NCBI RefSeq assembly: GCF_003049725.1
Contig: NZ_QAGM01000019.1
Span: 1 to 64,000, forward strand
Direction of reading: 5' to 3'
Origin: Oceanimonas marisflavi
GTDB taxonomy: Bacteria > Pseudomonadota > Gammaproteobacteria > Enterobacterales > Aeromonadaceae
Length of the DNA: 64,000 nucleotides
The notes below the pieces were generated by a model. It did not search any database, was not told where the DNA came from, and saw only the letters and a list, made by a program, of their open reading frames with translations. Made by a program: the position numbers and the translations under genes. Position 1 is the first letter of the stretch, and each line of letters begins with the position of its first letter. This document shows positions 1-8,423 of the stretch, piece after piece.

Positions 1-34
1 GCTTGAAATGCTCTTTAAAGGCGTCGAGAGACAT
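1..34 (-). CDS. N-terminus of putative transposase (partial)
   Basis: Only the first 11 codons lie in the window (MSLDAFKEHFK). The ATG is at 34-32 and an AGG sits about 10 bases upstream. The short sequence fits the start of ISAs1-type transposases. It is too short to prove, and another small host gene starting here is possible. Confidence 0.35.
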   Translation of the reverse strand, partial: MSLDAFKEHFK

Positions 35-127
35 GGATTCAGACCTAAAAAGTAAGCATAAGATCACAGCCGGATGACTGCGTCAACCACCTATATTTGT
101 TCAATAAACGTTCACGATCTCGCCCTG
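1..127 (-). mobile_element. End of an IS element, probably ISAs1-like (partial, runs off the window)
   Basis: The first 34 bases read on the minus strand as the start of a reading frame, MSLDAFKEHFK, preceded by AGG. Transposases of the ISAs1 family often begin with this kind of sequence, but that is recalled, not searched. About 90 bases further out, on the minus strand, the sequence CAGGGC (122-127) looks like the outer tip of an ISAs1-type terminal repeat. Immediately to its right a diguanylate cyclase frame starts in mid-domain, which is what an insertion would leave. The element continues to the left of the window, so its other end and any target duplication cannot be seen. Confidence 0.45.
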
Positions 128-1043
128 TGTCGAGACCGGATTAAACATGCTGGCGGCAGGCCATTATGATGCCATGCTGGTCGCGCAAAGCATTGCCCTG
201 TATCAGCTTAAGCAAAGAGGATTATCCGGCCTAACACTGGCAGGGCATATTGACTCGCCCTACAGTTACCGCTTTGCGGTAGCCAAGGGCAACCATGAGC
301 TACTGGAGCAAATCAACCGGGGACTGACCACACTGATGCAGAACGGCGACTTTCAGCAATTACACAAAAAGTGGCTGGAAGGCGGGCTGCAAGCCGAGCG
401 GCAACAGCGTTTGTGGCTCGGTATTTCTGCCGCCATTCTACTTTTGCTGCTGATACTGGGGGGAGCTCTATGGCGATGGAAGACAATACACACTCGCAAG
501 CTGCTCGAGCAGGCCCATCATGATCCCTTGACCGGATTGCCCAGCCGCACTCTGTTAATGGACCGGCTGGAACATGCCCTGGATCATGCCGGCCGTGTCC
601 GGGCACCGGTGGCCGTGCTGTATCTTGATCTGGATGGTTTCAAGCCGGTGAATGACACCCTGGGGCATGCCGCCGGTGATGTCTTGTTGCAGGCGGTGGC
701 CCAACGGTTGCTGAACTGCGTACGCACGGAAGACACGGTGGCGCGCCTGGGCGGCGATGAGTTCGTGATTGTGCTGGAACACCTTGAACGGGCAGGGGAG
801 GCCGACATGGTGGCCGGGCGTGTGCTGCATGCCCTGCAGCAGCCCTTTGCCATCGCCGGTCAACCGGCACATATCAGCGCCAGTCTGGGAGTCAGCCTGT
901 ATCCTCAAGATGGCACCGATGCCGGTAACCTGCTGCAATATGCCGACGCTGCCATGTACCGGGATAAACAAGAGGGCAGGAGAGCACGCCTGAATAGAGT
1001 CGAAAAGGACAGAGCAGCCAACCCGGCAGCCGACCAAATATAA
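128..1043 (+). pseudogene. GGDEF diguanylate cyclase with periplasmic solute-binding sensor, 5' end lost
   Basis: The protein keeps the last part of a periplasmic amino-acid-binding-type (SBP_bac_3) sensor domain (residues 1-80 counted from the ATG at 147), one membrane segment (about 89-110) and a complete GGDEF domain. The active-site GGDEF is at 202-206, with the inhibitory RxxD site (RTED) five residues before it. Full-length relatives have a signal peptide and a whole sensor lobe upstream. Here homology starts abruptly at about base 128, and an in-frame stop (TAA at 105) lies just before it inside the presumed IS. The cyclase domain looks intact, so a shortened, sensor-less membrane cyclase could still be made from ATG 147. 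As an environmental c-di-GMP sensor the gene is broken. Confidence 0.75.
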
Positions 1044-1895
1044 TGATGACTGGCGTATTTACTGAGACATCGCTAATTAGGAGGGATTTCAGGTAAGTTT
1101 ACTGAGTGAGTTTCTATGTTTTATTGCCGATAATGCAGTTTATCGGCATTTGAGTTAACAAGCCTTTCCAGGGCCTCAGTGCTCTTTTCGATCGATATGG
1201 CATGGATGCCCAAGGCTTAGGCTGAGCATCAAGCAGGTCTTCGGTACATAGGGCAATTTTTTGAGCCATTTTGTCGTGAAGTCACCGACCTTGGCACGAA
1301 TACGAGCTGACGTTGGTTACATTTCTGACGATGAACGGTGGTTAAACAGACAATTCTTTACCATCAGGGCAGGATATTCCCAAAAATTGTGACCTGGATT
1401 GGTTTATATGCGTGCCTGAAGCACCGGGCTGGCGCGGATAATAAACTACAACTATCCGACTATAGATGCACCGACCTTGTTGGCAACAGGCTTAAGGCTT
1501 GTTTGAGTGCGCTTCGACTGCAAGGGGCGAGTATTTTCTCTGATCCGCCTAAGTGATTGGTATCAGCCTCATTTTCTTCCAGGCTTCGGCGTGACCGGCT
1601 GTTGGTTCCGGGCATCCTGGCTTGCGACTCTTGATATGTTTTGGAGCTTTGCAGTTTCAGCGCAAATCGAGGATCGGTGCTTTGCTGTTCTGTGTTAGGT
1701 GGTGCCACTCAGGCGGTCCAACACTGCGCTGCCAGCCAGACTCAATCAGGTATAAGTCTGCTGGTTACTCTGGGTTTTGGTTTTCTTCAGCCGGAGGTGA
1801 GGGAGTAACTGGAAAATATCACTGTACTGTAAAAATCTCACTTTTCACTGAAACCCACAGTAATGCGCTCTCTTACCAGAGCTTTGCAATACTTT
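1044..1895. other. Gene-poor stretch left of dif
   Basis: About 850 bases without a supportable gene. The open frames here are short, lack ribosome sites and have no recognisable domains. The stretch holds one clear hairpin (1125-1148) and otherwise looks like decayed sequence next to the dif site. Confidence 0.5.
1125..1148. repeat. Perfect inverted repeat (hairpin)
   Basis: TGCCGATAA and TTATCGGCA form a 9-bp stem around a 6-base loop (TGCAGT), preceded by TTT. It could end transcription of the truncated cyclase about 80 bases upstream, but no clear run of T follows the stem, so the role is open. Confidence 0.5.
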
Positions 1896-1923
1896 ATTTA
1901 ACATAATATACATTATGCGAAGT
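1896..1923 (-). other. dif: dif chromosome dimer resolution site (prophage left junction)
   Basis: Read on the minus strand this 28-bp stretch matches E. coli dif at 25 of 28 positions by my own alignment from memory. The XerD arm (TTATGTTAAAT) and the central hexamer (TGTATA) are identical, and the XerC arm has 8 of 11 matches. The XerD arm is at 1896-1906, the centre at 1907-1912 and the XerC arm at 1913-1923. XerC/XerD act here with FtsK to resolve chromosome dimers. A filamentous prophage starts at the XerC side, so this copy is both the working dif and the left attachment junction. Confidence 0.88.
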
Positions 1924-1962
1924 TAGGGATCGACTGACTTAAAGGCCCGAAACCCGCTAGTG
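1911..1962 (+). repeat. Left 52-bp attachment repeat (attL)
   Basis: It is identical to 9029-9080 except at position 1954 (C against T at 9072). It covers the XerC arm of dif plus about 39 bases beyond it. The last codons and stop of the repressor-like gene (stop at 1959-1957) lie inside this copy, so at least part of the repeat belongs to the phage. Confidence 0.85.
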
Positions 1963-2244
1963 ACAAAGCCTCAGGGCTTTTCTGTACTCTCTGAGCAACT
2001 GCTCCCAGATGGCGCGCGTTGTGTCAGATTTGGCGCGGGACTTGGCCAGCTCAAGCAATACTTCGCTGGTGTCCAGTCCTGCCTGCTGTGCAATGTAAGT
2101 TGCTGTTTCTTCTGTGAATTCCTTGTGGCCGCGGTTGACTGATGCCACGTAAGCCGTGGTAAATCCAAGGTCTGCGGCCATTTGCTTGTATTGGGTGTAT
2201 TTCTTGGCCTTCATGTAGGCCTCAATCAGGGTTTTCGAGTACAT
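1957..2244 (-). CDS. Phage repressor-like DNA-binding protein (DUF3693-type)
   Basis: A 95-residue protein with a helix-turn-helix-like segment in its first half (around YKQMAADLGFTTAYVASVNRG). It resembles the DUF3693 phage proteins that occupy the RstR repressor position in dif-integrating filamentous phages. It is transcribed away from the replication genes, with a shared 120-base control region between them, as expected for a lysogeny switch. Its stop codon lies within the left attachment repeat, so the end of the gene is fixed by the integration site. The role as repressor of the Rep promoter is inferred from position and size. Confidence 0.7.
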   Translation of the reverse strand: MYSKTLIEAYMKAKKYTQYKQMAADLGFTTAYVASVNRGHKEFTEETATYIAQQAGLDTSEVLLELAKSRAKSDTTRAIWEQLLREYRKALRLCH

Positions 2245-2324
2245 AATTTTGCCTTTTCCGTTTGGCTTTCAGGCTGATTCTAGCTGCTTGGCTAACGTTT
2301 TTGTTTGTTTGCGGCTAATCATAA

Positions 2325-2358
2325 GGTTAGTTAACATCAAGCCAACTAACTAACTGGT
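2325..2358. promoter_or_regulatory. Candidate operator between repressor-like gene and Rep operon
   Basis: GGTTAGTT (2325-2332) faces a repeated AACTAACTAAC (2344-2354), giving an inverted repeat in the intergenic control region just before the first rightward gene. It is a plausible site for the neighbouring repressor-like protein. There is no direct proof of binding. Confidence 0.4.
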
Positions 2359-2366
2359 TGATTCTT

Positions 2367-2579
2367 ATGGCTTCATCACTGACTGTTTACTGGCAAGAAC
2401 AACCCGAATTTGGCCCCGGCTGGGTGTCTGCCTGTATCCGTGGTGATGTCGAGTTCTTTCCCAGCATGAGCCGCCTTCGCCAACATCTGATGTTTGAGTG
2501 TGACGATTACGAGCTGTTCGAGGTCACGCCGGACAACTGGCAGGAGCTGTATGATGCGGGAGCGTTTCGCCATGGCTAA
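2367..2579 (+). CDS. Small phage protein of unknown function
   Basis: A 70-residue acidic protein starting MASSLTVYWQEQ. It is the first gene of the rightward phage operon and overlaps the rep start by 8 bases, which suggests translational coupling. No family was recognised. A start three codons upstream (2358) is also possible, and neither start has a strong ribosome site. Filamentous phages often carry such a small early protein next to Rep. Confidence 0.55.
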   Translation: MASSLTVYWQEQPEFGPGWVSACIRGDVEFFPSMSRLRQHLMFECDDYELFEVTPDNWQELYDAGAFRHG

Positions 2580-3810
2580 GGTCATTCACGATTACCTGTC
2601 GTTCACATGGTCGCCCGAACAGATCGTGCGCATGAAAAGCCTTGCGCGTACCGGTGCCATCGTGAAGACCCCTTTTCAGAAGCGGTTTGATGGTCAGCAT
2701 GACTGGGCGTTCTGGCGGGATGTGAGTGACGCGTTTCGTCGGGAAATGGCGGAACAACTGGATGAAGCCATGGGCGGCGCCGAGTTCGTGGCCGCTGACA
2801 TGGATTACAACGACGCATACAGCGACATAGTTCAGCATTACGGTGTTCAACTGCTGGATTGCCTGTGCCATGGCGAGGTTGCCGCACTGGTACAGGAGTT
2901 CAATTTGCACATGGTGCCGGCCAACGGCCACGGCATTACCAAGCGGTTCAGCTACGAGCCCCGTCGCGGTGGCATGTATGGCTATGCCTATTCGGCCACG
3001 CTCATGATGGACGGTGCCAATGCCGGCATTGTGGCATGGGGCGCAGAAAACGGCGGTTGCATGGTATCCATTACCGGTGCGGGCTGTGCCGGTGTTGATT
3101 TCACCATCATGTACCAGATTTTGAACCGGTTGCCGGGCATCAAAATCACGCGGGTGGATCTTGCCCTGGACGATTACGAAGGTAAGGCATTCACGGCGGC
3201 CACCTTTCGGGAAATGGCGCTCGAAGGTCTGTTTTCCGGGCGCGGCCGCCCTCCCCGCTATACCTATATTGAATCGGGTCATATTGAGCTGATTGATAAA
3301 GGGCAGTCCAAAGAAGCCAAAAAGCGATATGGCATGGTGCCTAATGCTGGTACGTCTTTTTATATTGGTGCGCGGGAGTCCGGCAAAGTGTTCCGGGCCT
3401 ATGAAAAAGGCAAGCAGATGCAGGATGAAAAGCGTCCTAACTGGCAACGGGCTGAGGTTGAAATCCGGTCAAAAGATCGGGTGATCCCGCTGGATGTGCT
3501 GTTGCGGCCTGATGAATTTTTTGCGGGTGCCTACCCTGCCCTAGCCGGCCTGCTTGAACAGGTCGAACCTGAGCGTATTCGCACGTTTAAAAATTTGTTT
3601 GCTGTTGATCGGCAACGGGCTATTGAGTCTGCGGCCACTCAAGCCGGGCGTCTGATTAACTATCTGGCGCGGTTTGAAGGCATTTCGCCGGGTGAGATTT
3701 GTCACCGGCTGACCTCCCATCTGCGTGAGGATGATATACCGGCGCGACTCAATCGCCCGGTCAGTTACGATATTTTGTCAACAAGCGGCACAATGGAGCC
3801 GGCGTTTTAA
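2572..3810 (+). CDS. Phage replication initiation protein (Rep_trans / RstA-like)
   Basis: The protein has 412 residues from ATG 2572, which overlaps the preceding stop and has GGGAG upstream; a longer in-frame extension to 2494 lacks support. It carries the features of Rep_trans rolling-circle initiators: RVDLALDDYEG near residue 194, then YIGARESGKVFRAYEKGKQ near 263-281 and an acidic VEIRSK segment. In this family a tyrosine nicks the double-stranded phage form so that single strands are peeled off. It is probably the pII/RstA equivalent of the prophage. The replication origin itself was not located. Confidence 0.85.
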   Translation: MAKVIHDYLSFTWSPEQIVRMKSLARTGAIVKTPFQKRFDGQHDWAFWRDVSDAFRREMAEQLDEAMGGAEFVAADMDYNDAYSDIVQHYGVQLLDCLCHGEVAALVQEFNLHMVPANGHGITKRFSYEPRRGGMYGYAYSATLMMDGANAGIVAWGAENGGCMVSITGAGCAGVDFTIMYQILNRLPGIKITRVDLALDDYEGKAFTAATFREMALEGLFSGRGRPPRYTYIESGHIELIDKGQSKEAKKRYGMVPNAGTSFYIGARESGKVFRAYEKGKQMQDEKRPNWQRAEVEIRSKDRVIPLDVLLRPDEFFAGAYPALAGLLEQVEPERIRTFKNLFAVDRQRAIESAATQAGRLINYLARFEGISPGEICHRLTSHLREDDIPARLNRPVSYDILSTSGTMEPAF

Positions 3811-3826
3811 ATAAGAGGGTTTTGAT

Positions 3827-4135
3827 ATGTCTATGATGCAAGTGCTTGCAGTGATTTCCGTTACCAAGGGTTCCGGCATTTCTCGTAAAACCGGGATTCC
3901 CAAGCCGTATGATTTTGCCCAGTTAACCTACTTGGTGCCGGCAAAGTCGATTTCAAAAGAGGAAACCAATATTACCAATTACGGTTACGACACTCGTGAC
4001 CTGGGTGTGATGAATACGCCCGAGACGATTGAAACTCTGAAAAGCATTCCGTTTATGCAGCCGGTGAAACTGGTGCTTGAAGCCGATCCAGAAAACCCAA
4101 GCCGTAACGTTGTTGTTGGTTGGGAAGCTGCGTAA
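3827..4135 (+). CDS. Phage single-stranded DNA-binding protein (pV-like)
   Basis: A 102-residue protein directly after rep, with a good ribosome site (AGAGGG). Size, position and the N-terminal pattern (VLAVISVTKGSGISRKTG) fit the small helix-destabilising proteins of inoviruses, which coat the new single strands and switch replication toward packaging. The assignment rests on place in the genome and family resemblance and was not tested by search. Its stop overlaps the next ATG (TAATG), so translation of the two is probably coupled. Confidence 0.7.
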   Translation: MSMMQVLAVISVTKGSGISRKTGIPKPYDFAQLTYLVPAKSISKEETNITNYGYDTRDLGVMNTPETIETLKSIPFMQPVKLVLEADPENPSRNVVVGWEAA

Positions 4136-4311
4136 TGGTGATATACGCCTGTGACGCCGTGGTTGATGGCGTCTGCCAGAATCCGCAAGCGTTAGAGGTG
4201 TATTTTTTGTCCGGCCTGATGGCCGATTCTGTCCCTGTCGTAACGGCGCTGGCAACAATGATATGCGTTGCCGGTGGTTACGCCTTAATTTCACGTTTTA
4301 CTGAGAGGTGA
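4135..4311 (+). CDS. Small phage membrane protein (pVII/pIX-like minor coat candidate)
   Basis: A 58-residue protein starting at the ATG inside TAATG. It has one strong hydrophobic segment (about 34-52, VPVVTALATMICVAGGYAL) and a short basic tail. Proteins of this type between the ssDNA-binding protein and the major coat cap the filament tip in other inoviruses. Two cysteines (6 and 14) lie in the N-terminal part. The function is inferred from position only. Confidence 0.6.
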   Translation: MVIYACDAVVDGVCQNPQALEVYFLSGLMADSVPVVTALATMICVAGGYALISRFTER

Positions 4312-4316
4312 TTATT

Positions 4317-4457
4317 ATGGAAGCAATTGATGTATCAGCCGCCACTAATGCGGTAACTCTGCTGGTTGCTGCTGTTGCTGCAATCGGTGCCGCCAAACTG
4401 GGCGTTAATGGTCTGGTGTTTGTGTGGCGTAAGATCCAGGGCGTTGCCAGCCGTTAA
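4317..4457 (+). CDS. Major coat protein candidate (pVIII-like, 46 residues)
   Basis: A 46-residue protein beginning MEAIDVSAATNAVTLL, with one hydrophobic helix and a basic C-terminus (WRKIQGVASR). This acidic-hydrophobic-basic layout is that of inovirus major coat proteins, and the length equals that of mature Pf1 coat. No signal peptide precedes it: the frame starts only two codons before the acidic part. It would therefore have to insert without a cleaved leader, which is known for a few phages. A transcription terminator follows 24 bases downstream, as behind gene VIII of Ff phages. Confidence 0.75.
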   Translation: MEAIDVSAATNAVTLLVAAVAAIGAAKLGVNGLVFVWRKIQGVASR

Positions 4458-4480
4458 TTTGGCTCCGCTGCTGTGTTATT

Positions 4481-4501
4481 GGGGGCTTCGGCCCCCTTTT
4501 T
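4481..4501 (+). terminator. Terminator between coat gene and adsorption gene
   Basis: GGGGGC, loop TTCG, GCCCCC, then five T. A strong rho-independent terminator behind the major coat gene lets coat mRNA be made in excess of the downstream genes, as in M13. Confidence 0.9.
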
Positions 4502-4539
4502 ATTGGGGGTTATATGCTGGTCGTTGACGGGGTGGGTTT

Positions 4540-5814
4540 ATGGCTGTTCGTTTCTTACTTGTGTTTCTTGGGCTGTGTTTTTCTAATGTGGCGTTAGCGG
4601 TTGTTTATAAAAATACAATTGAGATAAATAGTAAATCTACTGTTTATTATTCATCTGTGTTTAAAAGTTCTTGGACTTTATTGGCTAATGCTGCCAATTC
4701 CTTGGGGCCTGGCAAGTGGGGAAGCGGTGTCAGTTGCAGGACCGATGATTATAGGGCTTGCGGTAATTGGGTTTCTAACGGCAAGAGTAATCCGATTTTT
4801 ATTAGAATTACCAAGATTCCTGATTGTATTATTTCTGAAGATCAGTCGTCTTGTGGCCCGCCAGATGAGGGTTGCGAGGATTTAAACAGCTCTTATTCTG
4901 TCACCGGTGGCGTTGCTACTGCGTGTATAACTATGCCTTCCGGTGCCTCTTGTCAGTCGTCTTGTAAGTCTGGAATTTGTGTTAATACTGGGGACGGTAT
5001 TCATGATCATACGTTGACTGGCCGTGCTTGTGAGCCTTATTCGGATTCAACTGATGTATGTGAAATTGATCCTGTTACGGGTCAATCAACTTGTTATTCA
5101 TCGCCCTATAATCCCAATCCTACTAACCCGGTAAATACCAATAACACTTCTGGTACAGGCGGAACGTCGGCACCTGTTGATACTTCTACCGGCTCCGGTG
5201 GTGGTTCTGTTTCCACGGGTGGTGGTGTTACTACTGGTGATGCTGTGGATTCACCTGCTGATTCATCCGGTACGACACGGGATTACACGGCGGCATTGAA
5301 CAGGTTGATTGCCAACCAACATGCGCTGAATCAAACGGCGTTGTCGGCTGTCAATAACCAGTCACACGCCTATAACGCGTTGTTGGCGGTCAGGGCTTCA
5401 AGTCAGGGGGTTCGTGATAATACCGCTGAAACCAATGCACTTTTGAAACAGTTGGTTGCTATGCATGAGTCAAGCGGTTCCGGTGATGGTTCCGGTTCCG
5501 GTGATGGCTCTGTGTCCGGCGCGGGGTCAACTTATGATTTATTGGCGAATGCCGAGGTTCCCCAGATTCCAGGCGAATCCACTGTTTTGCCGGAAACAGT
5601 GGTTGATATGTCAAATATGGATCAGCTGATTAAAACTGATTATTTGAGCGGCGGTGCAGGGTCTTGTCCTCCTGATTTGGTGATTGAGGTGATGGGTACG
5701 AATTACACCATTACTTATCAACCGTTCTGTGATTTCGCTACCATGATGCGGCCATTTATCATTTTGCTGGCATGGGTCGCGTTTATTCTGTCGCTGCGTA
5801 ATCTGAGGGCCTAA
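4540..5814 (+). CDS. Phage adsorption / minor coat protein (pIII-like)
   Basis: The protein has 424 residues. There is a signal peptide (1-20, ending VALA), a cysteine-rich N-terminal part with about a dozen cysteines, Gly/Ser/Thr-rich linkers (including repeated SGSGDG near 312-330) and a C-terminal membrane anchor (about 402-418) followed by a short basic tail. This is the architecture of pIII, which binds the host pilus and Tol proteins and releases the particle. The first half is clearly richer in A+T than the neighbouring genes, suggesting that the receptor-binding part was exchanged separately. The host receptor cannot be predicted. A GGGGTGGG stretch precedes the ATG. Confidence 0.75.
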   Translation: MAVRFLLVFLGLCFSNVALAVVYKNTIEINSKSTVYYSSVFKSSWTLLANAANSLGPGKWGSGVSCRTDDYRACGNWVSNGKSNPIFIRITKIPDCIISEDQSSCGPPDEGCEDLNSSYSVTGGVATACITMPSGASCQSSCKSGICVNTGDGIHDHTLTGRACEPYSDSTDVCEIDPVTGQSTCYSSPYNPNPTNPVNTNNTSGTGGTSAPVDTSTGSGGGSVSTGGGVTTGDAVDSPADSSGTTRDYTAALNRLIANQHALNQTALSAVNNQSHAYNALLAVRASSQGVRDNTAETNALLKQLVAMHESSGSGDGSGSGDGSVSGAGSTYDLLANAEVPQIPGESTVLPETVVDMSNMDQLIKTDYLSGGAGSCPPDLVIEVMGTNYTITYQPFCDFATMMRPFIILLAWVAFILSLRNLRA

Positions 5815-5816
5815 CA

Positions 5817-6113
5817 ATGCATTTTGTCTCTGCTTTATTGATGGGGTTGCTGGCGTTTCTGGGTGAGGCGTTAACCCGCTGGCTGTTGTCCCTTGGGGCT
5901 GGCTTTGTGGTGTATCAGGGGGCTGATTTGATGATGGATCAGCTTATTGCAAAAACGCAGGAGCTATGGAACGGGTTGCCCTCTCACATTCTGCAAATTA
6001 TGGCGCTGGCCGGTGTGAATGAGGCCATATCCATTGGTCTTTCGGGTGTGGTGTTTCATATCACCATGTCGTTTGTGAATCGTCGGGTGATGTCGTTCAG
6101 GAGTGCGCAATGA
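5817..6113 (+). CDS. DUF2523 / pVI-like phage tip protein
   Basis: A 98-residue, strongly hydrophobic protein with about three membrane segments. It lies between the pIII-like protein and Zot, the standard place of DUF2523 proteins in inoviruses. By analogy with pVI it would hold the adsorption protein on the filament end and act in particle release. Its stop overlaps the Zot start (ATGA). Confidence 0.75.
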   Translation: MHFVSALLMGLLAFLGEALTRWLLSLGAGFVVYQGADLMMDQLIAKTQELWNGLPSHILQIMALAGVNEAISIGLSGVVFHITMSFVNRRVMSFRSAQ

Positions 6114-7186
6114 TTCGATTGATTACCGGTTTTCCGGGGGCGTCCAAGTCGCTGAACACGGTGAAGGAAGTGGTTGAGGATCTGGATTATGCCGGGCGTC
6201 CTGTTTATTACTACAACATCAAGGCGCTGATTCTGGATCTGGATTTTGCCTGTTCGTTTGCCGGCTGGTTTTATGGCACATGGTTGCCTGGTGCGTCGGG
6301 TGACGATCTGGAACGAGTGTTGCCGATTGTGCGGGCCGTTCACAAAAAGGCCGGGGTGGTAACTGAGGATGATTTGCCGTTTCTGGTGTGCTACTGGCGG
6401 CAGGCTCCCATTTATCAGACGTGGATTGATTGGGTGCTGAAACTGTACCCGGAAAAGAAAACCGCTGAGCTGCGGCGGTTTCTTGATGCCTGTGAACATT
6501 TCGACTTTAAACCGACAAAGAAGCGGCTTGAGCGGTTTAATCTGCACTGGAAGAAAATGAGCCATCCCCATGACTGGTATAAGCTGCCCTATGGTTCGGT
6601 CATGATCATTGATGAGGCACAGGAGTTTTTTCCGCCCCGCTCTGTGGGGGCCAAGGTGCCCGAATACATTGCAAAGATGAACGTGCACCGGCATTCGGGG
6701 TTTGATCTTCATCTGGTTACACAACAGCCACGGTTGGTTGATACACAAATCCGTTCGGTGACGGGGCGGCACATTCATTTTCACAACCCTGATAACGGTG
6801 AAAAGGTGGTGCGGTATCAGTCAAGCAAATTGATGGACGTGGAAAATGAAAGCAGCCTGAAGGATTGTTTGAATCTGAGTTATAAAAAGCGTGATGCCAA
6901 GTTTTATGGCTCGTATTATTCTGCCGAGATTCATACGCACAAGAAGATCACGCCTGACTTTTACAAAAAAATCATTCCGGCATTGCTGGCGGTGCTCGTT
7001 GGTATTGGCGGCGCGGGTTATGTATTGATGCAACTGGGGCTTTCTGAGGTGGTGGCCGGTGAGGCTGATCAGACGGTTAATCAGGATTTGGACATTAAGG
7101 GTTATCCAGGTGAAAACGGTGATTTTGAAAAAGTGGAAACAACTGCTCGTTGCCTGTTTGTTGGTGAACGTCGCATCTGTCGCTAA
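6110..7186 (+). CDS. zot: Zot-family assembly ATPase (pI-like)
   Basis: A 358-residue protein with an N-terminal P-loop (GFPGASKS, 7-14), a Walker B strand (VMIIDEAQ, 164-171) and one membrane segment (about 288-307) that puts a short C-terminal tail into the periplasm. This is the pI/Zot morphogenesis ATPase that drives filament extrusion through the inner membrane. The name 'zonular occludens toxin' comes from Vibrio cholerae, where the periplasmic tail was linked to toxin activity. Nothing here shows such activity. The 3' end overlaps the secretin gene by 68 bases. Confidence 0.9.
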   Translation: MIRLITGFPGASKSLNTVKEVVEDLDYAGRPVYYYNIKALILDLDFACSFAGWFYGTWLPGASGDDLERVLPIVRAVHKKAGVVTEDDLPFLVCYWRQAPIYQTWIDWVLKLYPEKKTAELRRFLDACEHFDFKPTKKRLERFNLHWKKMSHPHDWYKLPYGSVMIIDEAQEFFPPRSVGAKVPEYIAKMNVHRHSGFDLHLVTQQPRLVDTQIRSVTGRHIHFHNPDNGEKVVRYQSSKLMDVENESSLKDCLNLSYKKRDAKFYGSYYSAEIHTHKKITPDFYKKIIPALLAVLVGIGGAGYVLMQLGLSEVVAGEADQTVNQDLDIKGYPGENGDFEKVETTARCLFVGERRICR

Positions 7187-8294
7187 TGCAATCGAGACCG
7201 ACGGCCAGCCAATGACCTTGGATCAGTTCAGTGATTTGATGGGCATGGCGATGGGTCGGAACGTGGTGTTGTCGTCGGCGCTGGATGTGAATGCTCGGGT
7301 GTATGGTGCCGATGTGTCTGACAATACCTTTGATGTGTTTGAAGCGGTGATCAAGTCCAATGGTTTGCAGGTGCAGACCGTGGGTGATGTGATTTATCTT
7401 TACCAGATAGATGAAAAGACAAAACCGGATTACGGCATATTCCCGGTTCGGCTGAGTTATCCGCGCCCTACTCTGGCCGATGATCTAAAGGAAATGTTTA
7501 CATGGCTTGAAAGCGTCCATGATGCGCCCTGCTCATTTGTACAGGCGTCGCCGTTGGCCGTGCATGCCAATTGCCCGTTATTTATTAAAGAGGCGGTCAA
7601 GGCGGTTGGCGGCATGTTTGATGCCACGCCGCCACAATATGTGGTGCGGGCCTACGTGGTGGAAACCACCAATATTACGGCGTCCGAGCTGGGTCATCGG
7701 TTTGGTTATCAGGGGGCGCGCTCTGGCGTGATCTGGAACCCGCAGCCGGACATCAAAATAGACTTGGGCAATGCCGGCGTTCAGGCCAATTTTGATGACT
7801 TCACGTTGTTTGGCCGCTACTTGGCTCGGGAATCCGGCGTGTCGATGGTGAGCCAGCCCATGCTGGCGGTGGATGCCGGGTTGCCTGCCCGGATACACGT
7901 TGGCAACAACGTGCCGATTGTGGTCAGGGCGGCCACTGAAGAACAAGGGGCCAGTATTGAACGGCGTGATGTGGGCGTGATCCTTGATGTGCTGCCGGTG
8001 CAGTTGTCCGGCGGTCGGGTTCACCTGACGGTTAAAACCGACGTCAGTCGGGTTGATGAGGTGTCAAATCAGTTTGGCGCGATCATATCCAGCCGGGCCA
8101 TTGATACCACGCTGACGGTGAAGGAAGGTCAAACGGTGGTGCTGGGCGGCTTGATTGACTACTACACGGAACAATCGGATCAGGGCATTCCGGTGTTGCG
8201 TTCGCTGCCCATCGTTGGCGCTGTGTTTCGCGGTAGCCTGGACAACGCTGATCGGCGTGAAATCTCTGTAATGCTGCGAGTCGAGCCGGCATAG
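7119..8294 (+). CDS. Phage-encoded secretin (pIV-like)
   Basis: The C-terminal half has the secretin signature: a VSQPMLAV segment, PVQLSGGRVHLTV and VKEGQTVVLGGLIDYY followed by IPVLRSLPIVGAVF. An N-terminal N0/N1-type domain precedes it. It would form the outer-membrane channel for the filament. The start is unusual. The frame is open from an ATG at 7059, but a normal signal peptide (KKWKQLLVACLLVNVASVANA) is produced only from GTG 7119 (AGGTG upstream) or TTG 7125. GTG 7119 is used here, giving 391 residues. Many dif-integrating phages have no secretin and borrow the host type II secretin, so carrying one is notable. Confidence 0.85.
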   Translation: MILKKWKQLLVACLLVNVASVANAIETDGQPMTLDQFSDLMGMAMGRNVVLSSALDVNARVYGADVSDNTFDVFEAVIKSNGLQVQTVGDVIYLYQIDEKTKPDYGIFPVRLSYPRPTLADDLKEMFTWLESVHDAPCSFVQASPLAVHANCPLFIKEAVKAVGGMFDATPPQYVVRAYVVETTNITASELGHRFGYQGARSGVIWNPQPDIKIDLGNAGVQANFDDFTLFGRYLARESGVSMVSQPMLAVDAGLPARIHVGNNVPIVVRAATEEQGASIERRDVGVILDVLPVQLSGGRVHLTVKTDVSRVDEVSNQFGAIISSRAIDTTLTVKEGQTVVLGGLIDYYTEQSDQGIPVLRSLPIVGAVFRGSLDNADRREISVMLRVEPA

Positions 8295-8423
8295 CCGCGC
8301 GGGGGATGCGGGCGCTTGCGCACGGGCGGCCGCGCGGCTGGCCGCCTCCCCTGCATCATCTTGGATTGGGGCCCCGCTTGCGGGGTGGGTATGGGCAAAG
8401 CCCATGATAAACCAGCGTCATCC

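Noticed and set aside
1338..1906. Several short frames left of dif
   Set aside because: They overlap each other in different frames, have no ribosome sites and no recognisable sequence, and one runs into dif.
6110..7186. Zot as evidence for a toxin
   Set aside because: The ATPase and membrane features are explained by phage assembly. No toxin-specific feature can be claimed.
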